From positions 391,348 through 455,347 of the forward strand of contig VWZL01002213.1 of NCBI GenBank assembly GCA_013396915.1: a DNA stretch of 64,000 nucleotides. The letters run 5' to 3'. Shown piece after piece: positions 26,701 to 38,700 of this stretch; within the stretch, counting starts at the first letter, position 1; the number at the start of each line of letters is the position of its first letter. The DNA is from Stercorarius parasiticus (Eukaryota > Chordata > Aves > Charadriiformes > Stercorariidae). Under the pieces are notes generated by a model, which was not told the origin of the DNA, did not search any database, and saw only the letters and a list, made by a program, of their open reading frames with translations. The position numbers were made by a program, and so were the translations under genes.

Positions 26701-29700
26701 AATAACCAAGTGCACTTAGTAGTGGAAAGGGAAGGATTTAATGGGATAAAGTATCCCATTAAGATCAAACAATTGCACAGAAAGCTTATCCTTGGTGCCT
26801 ATCTCCTAGCTGGCCTGCAGCAGATATGAAGCTGTTACCAGCAGTACAGGTCTTTCCTTGCCTCAGGTGCTTGGAGACCAATGTTCTAGCGTGTCCCGAA
26901 GTCAACTCTGTCTGACCTCTTTTTCTACCCACCAAGGGATCTATTCCTGTAGAAAACTCCCACGTCTGCTGCCCTCACCCTCTCTCCGGTGTGGCATCTC
27001 TCACGCGAGGGCTTTATGTTCCACTGTGTCCCACACCGATGGCTGCAAAGAGCCCTGAATCCTGTCAAGCCTGTCTCAATTTGCGGCCCATCAGGTGCGA
27101 TGCCCTTCTGCGGCGCTCGCCTAAATTTGCCTGATGCAGCAGGAAAGCGGCAAAGCCCTCGGAGCGCCCCCAGCTAATTGTGCACCGCGCCGCCGGAGAG
27201 GGAAGCGTTCCTCGCTGGCCCCCCAAGGCAATCAGCTTATGCCCTGAAGCGTGCAGGTTGATATCACGTGTAACTAAAGGGACTTAATGACTTTGCATAA
27301 GCTCTAAGTCTGGCAGTATAACCTGCATTCCCGGCACCGGCTGCAAAAGCATTTGATAGCCCAGCACACTCGCATTGTTGCGACAAGGCTGGCTCCTGCT
27401 GCCCCCATGAAACAAATTTTGTAGCTTCTCCTGGCTGTGGCAGCCAAGGCTGACCCCGTTTTCCACCTGGGAGCACAAGCGCACCTCATCCACACCTCAT
27501 CCTTTAAAAACAGCCAGCTGCTACCAGGCCACCTCTCACGGTGCAAAGATTAATCTGGAAACTTTGATCTCTCGGAAAACAGGAGCGGGTAACTCCTGTG
27601 CAGAGAACCGAGCTGGTTTCAGCAGCGCCTCCAAGGGCTCTTGCTTTTTTCCTGGATCCCTGTGGTTTCTGTATCAGGTGCTGCCATGGGAAAGGTTCAC
27701 AACTAAATAATCAGCAAAATAAAAACTTTAAATGTAAACTTCTCTGGGTACCCTGGGACCAGTCAATAAGGGACATGTTATTTACTCTGAGGCACACGTT
27801 GCAGTTCAGTCTGGAGGCAGGAGATGCCTTGCTAGCAGAGAGGTGAAGAACTCAGAGGTTTTGGTGGAATCTTTTCAGAGAATGGTTTCCCAGGCTAAAA
27901 ATACAACATGTGTTGCATTTGTGCTCCAGATGATAATGTGCCCTGCTTTCATTATACTGCAACCATGGCCTTGGCTGAGAAATACAATGTCATTGCTGGA
28001 AAAGCCACTTTCCCTTGAAGTTCAAAGACTGTCACTACCCAAGATGGTTGCAGGCAAAAATCTGGCCGATTGTAAGAGCATCAGAACTGTCGATTCCCTC
28101 CTCCTTTGGCGAGAAGCCCAGACAAAGGTTCCCACTGAGAGCTGTCAGCAGGATCAAGGGGTTCACTACGAAAAGGCAGTAGTTGTGTCTGCCCTCATGG
28201 CTCCTTCATGCCTTATGTCAGCCGTGGATGGAAGTTGATCAAATATCCATCCTCCTTCTCCAGTTCATCCCCATCCCACCTCCTTCTCGGCTGCAAAGCT
28301 GTGACTGCACAAAGGAGGAAACGAAAGGGGCAATATTTGTTTTGCTGCTGTAGAGGCCACTTCACAGCAAGTTGCAGGAGAATTTGCACAACTTAGTGCA
28401 AATAAGTGAATAGGCCAATTCCTACCAATGCAGTTTAATGCTTGAACTCCTGTAGTGCTTTGTTGCCAGGTGTGTGTACGTGCAGTTGGTAGTTTTCATC
28501 CCTCTGCTCATCTGTCAAGCCAGCTTGAGTAGCTACACTGTTTTCTCTGGAAATACTTCTGGTTTGCACACGTGTAAATTCACGGCCTAACCCTGGGTTG
28601 TCGCCTTTGTGCTGCCTGTTTCTCCACCTGCTTTTGTGTTTTAATTATTCATTTTGATTGTAATAAGGGGTAGCAAATGTACCCAAGACACAACCAACAG
28701 TTCAGCTGCAGAATGCCCTTGGCAGCTGTAAATAATTTCCCTTGAATTTGGGGTCAAATCTTCCTGGCTTTATTCAGAAAGAATCACCAGAGATTAACTG
28801 GACATTTTTGTCTGAGAAAGAACCGTGGGATTCTGTCCTGAGACCAAGAAAGCTCGCGGTTCTGGCATTACTGTTTGAAATCCATTACATTTCATTAGTC
28901 TCTCTTTCTTGAGGAGTTGAAATGGAAAAATGGGGAGTATCATCTATCTGCAGCGTTTAACCTTGGTACAAAGCCTAATTAGCAAAGTTTTGATGGTTCT
29001 TTGGAGAAATGAAGCTTTAGTGAAGTGCTTAATCATTACAATGATGACGACAACAAAGGTCAGGTGAAAATAGGATATTTTGAATTTCAGCCATGCTTCT
29101 ACCATTCTTTCTAGGAGCCCTATGAATGCAATCGACTCCACACTCAGCAATGCACCGGTACCCCTATAAAATGTCTCTCCCGGATTTTTTTATTTTTTTT
29201 TGCAGTGGTTCTGTTTTATGAGCCTAAAGTAATAAAATGCAAAATTGCTCTCCGCAAATTCTTCCACCTTCGTCCCCCGTCTCTGCGGACCTGCTACGAA
29301 CAGGATCCAGTGATTTTATTCCCTCTTGAGAGAGCACACAAAGTATCGGTGTCGAGCTGCAGCAAGGAGGCTGTTTGGTGAAACCAGCCCCACAGTCTAA
29401 TTTCTTCTCCCCCCCCAACCCCGCCATCCTCCTCCTTTTGTTTGAATCCTGCTCCTGGCTGGGCTCAGGATTGCACCTCGTCGGAAGGACAAGATCCTCC
29501 TCTGCTGGCCACGAGAAATACGGCACGGCAGCCAGGAGGCCCTGCCTTCCCTGCCCCTGCCTGCACCCNCTACATCCCTCATCCGTCCACCCCACCTCCC
29601 GCAGCCCCTCAAGGCAGGGAAGAAAAGGTGGGGTCCCACATCCCCCATCCCACCTTCTGCAACACCCCATGGCATGGAGGAAAAGACAAGCTCAAGCCAG

Positions 29701-32700
29701 CAGCAGGGGCTTGAAGGTGGCATACCACCATGGAAAGCTTCGTGCAGGGAGCCAAAAGGCTGAAATTTGTCCCTGTGCTGGCTAGCGGGAGTGAAAATGC
29801 TTCAAAACCAGTGTGGTCTTGTGGGTGGTCCAGTGGACGTCAGAATGGAGGAGAAAAGTCTCCATGCCGAGACGTCAGCTCTGCCTGGGGTTTTGTCCCC
29901 TGTGTCTCTGCTGCTGCAGCTTGTGACAGGCACATGAGGGGGAAAAGCCCTGGAACAAAACAGGATGCTGGAGCCTTATGATAAAGATTGGGTTTAACTC
30001 TTGGACTCTCTGTGCTGGGTGCTCCAGGAGATTTTGTTCCCAGTAACTTTTGTCCTGCGGCAGCAGGTAGAGGCTTTCATCCAAAAGTGAGAATCAAAAT
30101 CTGGGACTCAGCCACCCTGGAGGACAAGCCACTGCCTGCTCTGAAGGATGTTACTGGAAACCTGTGCATTTTCTAGGGCACCAGTTTATGGCAAGAGGGA
30201 GTTTAGGGTATCTGCCCTTTTGCAGTCAGCTCTGCCCGTGGAGGAGTGCTTGGGTGGGAGGGGTAGGTGGGTAACCAGGAAGAGAAAGCAGCGTAGCAAA
30301 GCGCTAAGTCTCTCGTCTTTATTCTTTTCTTGGTGTGTGAGCCATCCCCTTGGGCGTTGTGAGACTATCATCTCTGCTCTATGGCCAGGGGAAACTGAGG
30401 CACAGAAAAGCAGGATGCCATCACGTCCTGCACCTCGCTCAGCCTGGGCTGAAACCCTCTGGCATTCCCCTGTGGTGCCAAGGGCTGTCCCGAGTGCAGG
30501 GAAGGTTTAGCAACCTCACTGAAGTCAAACCCTTTTGCCCTCAAACCCTTTCCAGCCCCATCAGGCAAAACAGCACAACGGGGCACGGTGGAGAGCCGGG
30601 GAGGGAGCTGAAATATTTCCTGCTTCATCCTGCTACCGTTGCTGCTTCCTTGTGCTTTGTTGCCTCTATTCCTCCAAAAGAAAGGAGCACACTCCGCAGG
30701 GTTTGTTTTGGTCTGTGTTTATGGATGAATGCTACCACTAATTGTAAGTGGAGCAATTAGACCTTTTCCTTCTACAGTCTCCATTGGGGTCTGGCAAAGG
30801 ATCTGACGAGCCCCGTACCTGCACTCAGGAAGCATGTACACCCAGGGCAGAGCTTTTACAGCCTTCTCATTTACCGTCATCGCTGCCCTCATTCAGGGGG
30901 GGCAAGCGCGGGAGCCTGCGTGTGTGTGTCCTTCCAGCTGCAAAGGATTTAGTCCTCTGTGTGTGTGGCTCACTTCAGTGCACCTGGAAAGGGGCTCCGC
31001 TGAGCAGAGCAGGGGACATCGTTCTCATTAAAGTCGGTGGGAAGGGGAGCGCTGGAGCCTCTGTTCTCCCCGGCTCAAACGCAAGAGGGATGCAAACGTG
31101 CCTGCAGCAAAAACTCATTTATACATTCCAGATAATATTCGCGAATGTGAATTCCGAGCTTTTTTTGTCCTGTTTCTTATTCATTGCTTCTGATTCATTC
31201 GTTCTTAGTCACAACCAGCGTTAGCTGAGAATCTCTTTCTTCTATATACCGTTTCCACATATATTGCACAACTAAACAGGGTGCATATTTACAGTTAATT
31301 GTATCTGTAGCAATGCGTAGGCGCACATAATCGTGTGTCAGTGTGTGTGTGTGTGTATACTGTCTTGATTAGCGGTGTTAAATTGTTTGGAAAGAACGTT
31401 TTCTTCTGACAAATCGTGTGAGGGATGAAGAATAGCAGCTCTAAATCTTCTTTACACCCGCTGTTAGCACACGTATTCTCTTCACAGGCAGGTAATCCTG
31501 GGATTTAGAGCAAGGGGGAAAGCGAGCTGAGATCTTCAGGCGGGGGATGCATCCCGGTGTGGAGTCGGTGTGTCTCCATTCAGACCAGCCTCACTCATGC
31601 TCCTCAGAGGCTGAGAGCTGTTTTCCTTCTTCTTCTGTTCCCTTTTGTCGCTTGCCCTTGATCGTGAGCCAAATAGGAAAGGCTGGAGCCCCACGTTGGA
31701 GGTCGGACGCATGGCATTTCCTCACGGGAAGAGACAGAAATGTTCTCCTCCATCCAAAGGTTGTTGACAGCCTTCCAGTTCGGAGGTCCAGATCCCACCA
31801 GCTGCACCGGGAGCAGGCTCCCGGGCAGTGTTGTGCTGCCCGACCTCCGCTCTGCCCAGCCAGAGCACGTCCAGCCACTGGCTTTGGCAGCTGGCTGGAG
31901 CGTGGCCTCTGCCCATATCTCACAGAAGTTAGACAAATAGTCAGTCCGTGGCCACTTAATAAGCAAAGAGGCAATTTAACTCGTTCAGGACAGGTTTATC
32001 CCAAAGCACACCAGGCCCGCAGCTTGGGCTGGATGCTCAGAAATGCCACAGCTTCCACAAGGGTTGTTGGGAGCAGTGGACATTTTAAGGCATTTTTTCA
32101 CCGTTTTGAAAGAGCTCTTAAAACCCAGCCCAGGTAGCTCCAAAGCGGGTAGCGAGCTTATCTGGATGTTCAGCACTGGGGGCAAACAGAAACTTTGTGC
32201 CATAAACCGGCTTTCATTTTCCCAGAAACTGACTCTCTGCCCTTTTTTTATCTCGTGCAGGCTTCCCATTTCTTCTTCCTGGCCAACCTGCTGAATGGTA
32301 AGTGGTTTCAAATTCTTCATTTTAACTTCTGCGTACAAAACTGAGAGGCTGGCAACCTGGTCCATCAAAACCCTTCGCTGGTACCCAGCGCTGAATTTTG
32401 TTAACTTCATGTGTGGCTTTGCTGAGCTTAGAATAAGGCTTGTGATTAAGTAGAAAGTCTGTTTGTCTTTGGACAAGTCTTACAGTTTTAAACTAGAGCA
32501 GGGTAGGTTTAGATTAGACTTTAGGAAGAAGTTCTTTATAATGAGGGTGGTGAGGCACTGGCCCAGGTTGCCCAGAGAGGTGGTGGAGGCTCCATCCCTG
32601 GAGACACTCAAGGCCAGGCTTGATGAGGCTTTGAGCAATCTGATCTAGTTGAAGATGTCCCTGCTTACTGCAGGGGGGTTGGACTAGATGACCTTTAAAG

Positions 32701-35700
32701 GTCCCTTCCAACCCAACATGTTCTATGATTCTATGATTCTATGATATGGTGAGCGCTTTCAGACCTCCGTGTGTGCTCTGTCGGTGCAGGAGGCAATGCT
32801 GCATCGGGTCCCAGCCAGGAGTGTGTCTGGCAGGCTGGAGCCCAAACCAGAGGCAGACCAGCAGCACCTTTTTGCAGCCCATCATGGGGTGCTCCTAGAC
32901 CCTATCTGCAACTCACAGCTCTGCTCCAAGCCAGGAATTTTTGGCCGCTCTGTGGCTTCGTGTGCTCAGCTCAGCACAGCTTTGGGGACCCATGGGTGAC
33001 ACAGTGGGTCACGGGCTGGAGGAGAAGTCATGGCGCTGGGCTGCAAACCTCGCTGAAGGATAAGCAAAGAGTCTATCTGTGCACGCAAATTGGAGGCCAA
33101 ATAAATGAAGGGTAACTTTGTCTTGCAGCATACAACTAACTGTGGAACTTATTTCCACAAGGTTTTCTCCTAAGTGCAAGGAAGTTCAAAAAGTGTTTAC
33201 AAGCTCATGCAAGTAAAAATCATTGCAAGTTAGGTAGCATTAAGATGTTGATAAGAGAAAAGCTGTGATGAATGCTGTGTGAGGATCTGTAGATATTGTG
33301 TGAGGATTTTTACATCCTTTTGCAGCCTATTTATTCCACGCAGAGGATTATGGTTTTATTGCTAAGTTTAGTATTTTTGCAGGTTAAGACCTGGTCCTCT
33401 TTTTCTTCATTTCGGTGGCTCTTAGATCAGAGTTTATAATTTATAGCTAATAGAGTATTAAATCAATTTTACCCCTTTTCCTGCAAAAAAAGAGCGTGGC
33501 TTTCACTATGCAGTCACTATTTAGCCACATTGCCCTTCATTCCAGTGGCGGTTTGGCTTCCAGGTCGAACCTGTGAGTCCAGCAGCCTGGTAGCTCGTAC
33601 AGCCCTGCTTCTTTCCCCAGATCAATGCTGCTCTTCTAACGCGATGCGTGTGGAAAACAAATTTCCAAATCATTCGTGCACCTGCGCTCGGCATTTAGCT
33701 TCTGCAAGTATTTGGCCACAGAGCCCTGCCCCTGGCTTTGGGCTCTACGCACCAGCCTCGTGCAAACCGGCCGATTTGCTTTTCAGTGACGGAGCTTGCA
33801 CAGTTTCTTAATTCATTCCCCCTCCCTTTGCTTTATGGTCCTTACCTCTGTCCCTCCGCTGTCCCTGCTATCTCCTGCTCCCCATCCTCCTGCGAGTCCC
33901 CCCCTCCTTCAGCGCCTGTCCCTCTAAGGAAAAGGCACCGCAAAACTTCTTTTAAGCAAGGGCCACAAAGCTCTCTGAAAGGCTTGCTGCTCTCACTCTT
34001 CTTTTGCAATTTCTTTCTGAAGCCACGGATACTCCCAGCCACGGCCCGGGTGGAAAGGAGGAAATACCGTGAGGTCTCGTCTCCGCAGAATTTAATGGGG
34101 GACAACTCGTTATTTAAAATACAGTCAGGATTTCAGCCTCATAAAAATAACACGGCATTATTCTCAGAGCGGGAGACAAAAAGTATTTAGAAAGGTGGCA
34201 GGAAAACTCATCCTGCTTAAATTAGGCCAGATTTCAGTCAATCCCCAGAGGTTCAGAGAGCTTGAATAAACGCTGGGTACTTTCTGGCGCTCTTGATGTG
34301 TGTTGGCAATAGACTTTAACTTTGTACATCACTCATCTTGACAACTGCAGTCCAACAAAGTTACCTCGCAATTCAGGTCACTCGATGGCATCCTAATGCA
34401 TCACTTTCCCACTCGGAACATTAGTCATGACTTGATCCAGCGAAGGTTTTGAAAACGGTGTGACTGCCGGTGTTGGGATATCTGTTCTCTCCGTAACAGA
34501 GAGCCCGTGTAAGCTAATGAACAAGGGGATATTGATCAGAAATCCATCGCTTGATTGACAGCTCTTGGCAATGCGAAAAACTGCAGATGAAAGCTTGAGC
34601 AGTTTAAAAGATCACCCAGACCTCAAAGCTGATTTGAAGCTTTAAAAGTCAATCTCTGCCTATCAATTATGGGGGGATTTTTTTGTACTACACAGAGGAA
34701 AGTTATTCTTTGAAAATTTGCATGCAGGATGTCTAATTTAATTTCATGTAATAGTCACATTTCAGTGACAAATGTCAGATCACTGCTTTTTTTAAGCATG
34801 TTAAGGTTTTCCAGCACTTACAAAGAATGAACACTCTGATTTAGTAATATGTTTAAATCAACCAGTGTATCAGACTTTCTGCGTTAATTATGTGCTCAGA
34901 TAAAAAAAAGTGTTGCTTTTGCTTTACTAAACCTATGGCTTGTCATGAATAATTAAAAAAATGGAATGGGAGCACTTCTTAAACAAGAGATGTGGAAGCC
35001 AAATAGTTATTTAGTGTCGAAGCAATGATAAATAAGGAGACATCTTTTAGTTGGATGTCACGTACCCAAGTCAGGGTTCTCTGCTCTTTGTTTTTCACTG
35101 CTTTGTGCAGCTGGGGAGGACACGGAGTAGGTGGGAGATGGGAAGCATCACTCGTGTGACCTGTAGAAGCAATTTCTCTTCCATGGCTTCATAAAGAGGG
35201 ATGGTGGTGGAGAAAAGTGGGACACTGGTGATTTCTCAGGTCGGCCGCACTCCCACATCACCTTGGCTGGCGTCCTGGCCAGGCAGCTCAGCTCCCTGGT
35301 CCACACAGAGGGCCAAGGTACCCAAAAGGGTTTGCTGATGTTTTCTGAGCCCTTTCCCCATGTGCCCTTAACTCCACAGCTTGGCCATAAAGTTTCACTT
35401 AATGGTAATTGTCATCCCACGAGGGGGTTGCTTGGTGCCACCCACTTGTCCTCAGCCCTGGCCACCTGAAAGTGGCCTCCTTGAAGGGTGTTGGGTGCCA
35501 GCCTGGCCTCAGGTGTGCATTAGCCTGTCCCAAAACTGCCCGGGGGTCATCTGCCCCCTCAGGACAAACAGGGGTTTGTGGTCCTCCACCTCGCAGAGCT
35601 GCCAGAAGCAGACATCCTGCAAAACACAAATTGCATCTTGGCCAGCTTGGGTTTTACCGCAGAGATACACCTAAAGTAGTCCATAATGGGTCAACAAGTA

Positions 35701-38700
35701 ATTTCCTAAGTGTTGTTAATAAACAATTCATCCATTGCTAAGAAGTGATGCCAATGTAACAAAATGAAGTGAGAGTATTGTCATTTCTTAACACCATGCT
35801 TACACTCAGCAGTTGGTTTAAAAATCATGGTAGATGCTTCTACAACGGCTTAGCTGTTTGTGCTCATTCGGAGCACTTCTTTTTCCTCTGTCGACTCAAG
35901 AGAGTCCCCACCGGCCTCAGTAAAGCATGCTGGGCGTGTTTGCAGCCTGCTTTTGGCAGCCGTAACTCCCCTGTTCATCCTTCATAACTTTTAACAGGTA
36001 TATCTTTCCTATACAAAGAGCTACCCCATCCCTCAGAATGCTTCTTTAAAGCATCTGTGGAATAAAAGCCAACATTCCCCACTAAGATTTTGAAAATAAA
36101 CAGGGGAAACAATATCAGACTCCCTCAGACAATTCCCTCCAACTCGAGTCCGTTTGCAAAATCTCCCCTCCGACAAAGCGAGCTTGCAGGCTGCATTTCA
36201 GGCAAAACCCTCTTTTTGTTTTCCTTTCTTAACTACATCACATTAAATTTAATTTTGTTCGCTGTAGACAATGTCCTTATCTTCCAGCGAGATCCTTCTG
36301 TTCCTCAGCAAGGCACACACTTCTGCAACACTTGCACACTGTCGAGACTCAGCTCCTGTGGAAATAATGAGCTGAGGAAAAGGAGTCTTGACTTGACATA
36401 GCAATAAATGAGGTGAAACTTTCCTCTTTTTTTTTTTCAGTGAGAAACGAGAGTTGGCATGTAGGAAAAAAAAAAGAAGAAAAAAAGACAGTTCTATTTT
36501 AATATGAAATATAAAACACCCATTGTACAAAAGTGGAATTTCTTTTTTTTTTTTTTTTCCAGAAGCAAAGAAAGAATAAAGATAAAGGCTGCAAGCGAAT
36601 GAATGAGGAGAGAAAACTAAGATAATGCAGTCGATAATCAGTTCAAGGCAGAGCATTATCCGTGGGGCCATCGGTCCGGCCCTAGGGGAGAGCTTTTTAA
36701 AATGTCTCTGTACGTAGCTTAGCTTTGCTCATTACCATAGCTTGTCTTTGAAACACCAGCGTGGCTTCCACCGGCAGCAGCCGTACCTGTGCGAGGAGCT
36801 GCCAGCCCACTTTAATCAACCGGCCCCCCCAAAACGTGGGCTGGCAAAGCTGCGGGTCCTGCGGGCGTCGGGCTGCAGGGAGGACGCTGGGTCTGCTGGG
36901 AGGCTGCAGGCTGGGCTGCGGCCAGCATGGGCTCTTCAGCACATGTCTGCTGCGCCGGGCCCTCCATCCTCCACAGGGGTTTTGTGGACGGGGAGCCACA
37001 TCGGTCTGCAGGTGCCTTGGGCCCTCGCTCCCCTCCGATTTCCCTCCAAATGGGTTTCTGCGTCCCCACACACAGCAGGCACCCGCCTGCCAGTGAAGGT
37101 CGTGCCTCGCGCTGCAGCAGGGGTGATGCTGGGGATCAAAGCAGCTGGACAAAGAAAACCTCTTGTTCTTGTAGGGATCCAAATCCCCTTTTCTCACTGT
37201 GCTGGCAACAGCCATCAGCATGCCCGCTGGCTGTGGCGCCGCGGAGGGAGCTCATGCCCATGCCTGCAGAGCCCCCACCTGTGTCCCCTCCGGGGTGTCC
37301 CGGTTGCCACCGCAGGAGCTGGCTGAGCCCTGCAGGAGCGGGACAAGGCAGAGCCAGGGCCAGCGGTGCACAGGGGTGGCCATGCCTGGCACTGGGTGAG
37401 CTCTACCCATGCCAAGGAAGAGCTGACCGGCACCTTTGATCCTCAGTATGGTGTGAGCTCTGGACCCACTGACATCCCACACGAGCTCAAGGAGAAAAGG
37501 ATTGTCCATCCCAGGGAATAACTTCTTTCATACCTTCTCTCCTTCTAGCACTTTTAACTCCTCTGTTCTTCCACCCTCTTCTCACCCCTCCCTGCAGACG
37601 AGGCTGACGACTACGAGTACTACGATGAGTACACGCAACCGGAGCAGGACCCCATCCTCCAGCAGTCCTCAGAGGACCCTGACTGGTTTGAGGCATTTTT
37701 TGGCTACAGCGATACCAGAAAAGGTACCTTGGAGGGGTGGGCAGGGAGGTGAGGAAGGGGTAAAATCCCAACCCTGTGCTTGCAGCCTCGGCTGCCAGCC
37801 TGCTCTTGAAATGCCTGCATCAAAGGGATGAGTTAGGAGGATTGTTTGCAGTGTTCTCCTTTGTATTTCTCTTGTAAGGAGCCTGTGTTTTATCTCTGGG
37901 TTTCACAGGATGGATTCTGATCATGCAGAACATTTCTGATTGCTACTACAAAAAAGCACAGACTTATTTGTCTATAGACACTGTAAGATGTAATTGCTGT
38001 TTTCATGGGATATATGTTCTGTATTTATGCTGGGAACCAAATGTAGAGCAGGTTTCCTTTTTTTTTTTTTCCTTTTTTTTTTCTCAGTTGCAAGGGTTTT
38101 TTTCTTTTCTTTTTTTTTTTTTTTTTGTTTTGCCAAACTTCTGGAGAGCAGGCAAGGATCTTTGAGATTGCTCAGGGAACACAGAAGGAGAGATGGGGAA
38201 GTTGCCTGTAACATCCCCTGGGTTATCCCCTAGTACAAAGAAAGCAGACATGGGATGTGGCTGCCCCCAACGCCAACCAATTGCTCCCGGCAGCCTGGAG
38301 TGGAGGGGGGAGGTTGAGCGTGGTGTGGGGAGCAGCACCCAGGTGACTCCCCGCAGCTGCCTGCTCCCTTGCAGCAATAGCCACCCAGGGGTATTATACA
38401 GTATAATGGTGGCGGGTGGCTTTTCCAGGGGAGATTCAGTGCCACGTTGCAACCAGGGCAATGCCAAACCCAGACCCCTCCACGCTAAATGCATGAAGGC
38501 AGATGCCCAGGGCCAGCTCTGGCGCTTAAGGCTGCTTCTGCCGCTGCCATAGAGGCAAACCTGGCCCAGAGCAAAGGAAGGGACCTGCCCCGTTACAGCT
38601 CCATCATGGACATGGGGAAGGGAGCTGAGGAGCTCCAGACCCAAAGCCGTGGGTTGTTACAGCTCGCAATAGGCTCTGCAGCAATTCTGTGGCTGCTGAG

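Larger units (their letters stand above)
23726..32260 (+). other. HABP2 intron 1
   Basis: This 8.5 kb phase-0 intron holds a truncated CR1 (24,235-24,593), a GC-rich patch near 27,020-27,550, a (GT)8 microsatellite at about 31,341-31,356 and one ambiguous base at 29,569. Open frames inside it, such as 31,547-32,137 on the + strand, have no family resemblance and opposing frames on the other strand, so I read them as chance. Confidence 0.8.
32298..37597 (+). other. HABP2 intron 2
   Basis: This 5.3 kb phase-1 intron contains a CR1 end (32,484-32,744), a candidate conserved regulatory block (about 34,240-34,680), homopolymer clusters at 36,420-36,560 and a GC-rich stretch at 36,740-37,440. The GC-rich stretch has many overlapping open frames on both strands, none of which resembles a known protein. 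Confidence 0.8.

Noticed and set aside
31547..32137. 196-codon open frame on the + strand just before HABP2 exon 2
   Set aside because: It lies in HABP2 intron 1, shares the stretch with three open frames on the other strand and shows no domain. It is chance openness in GC-rich DNA.
36697..37440. Cluster of overlapping 170-194 codon frames on both strands
   Set aside because: GC-rich, Pro/Arg/Ala-rich frames on both strands with no conserved motif; they lie in HABP2 intron 2 next to exon 3.
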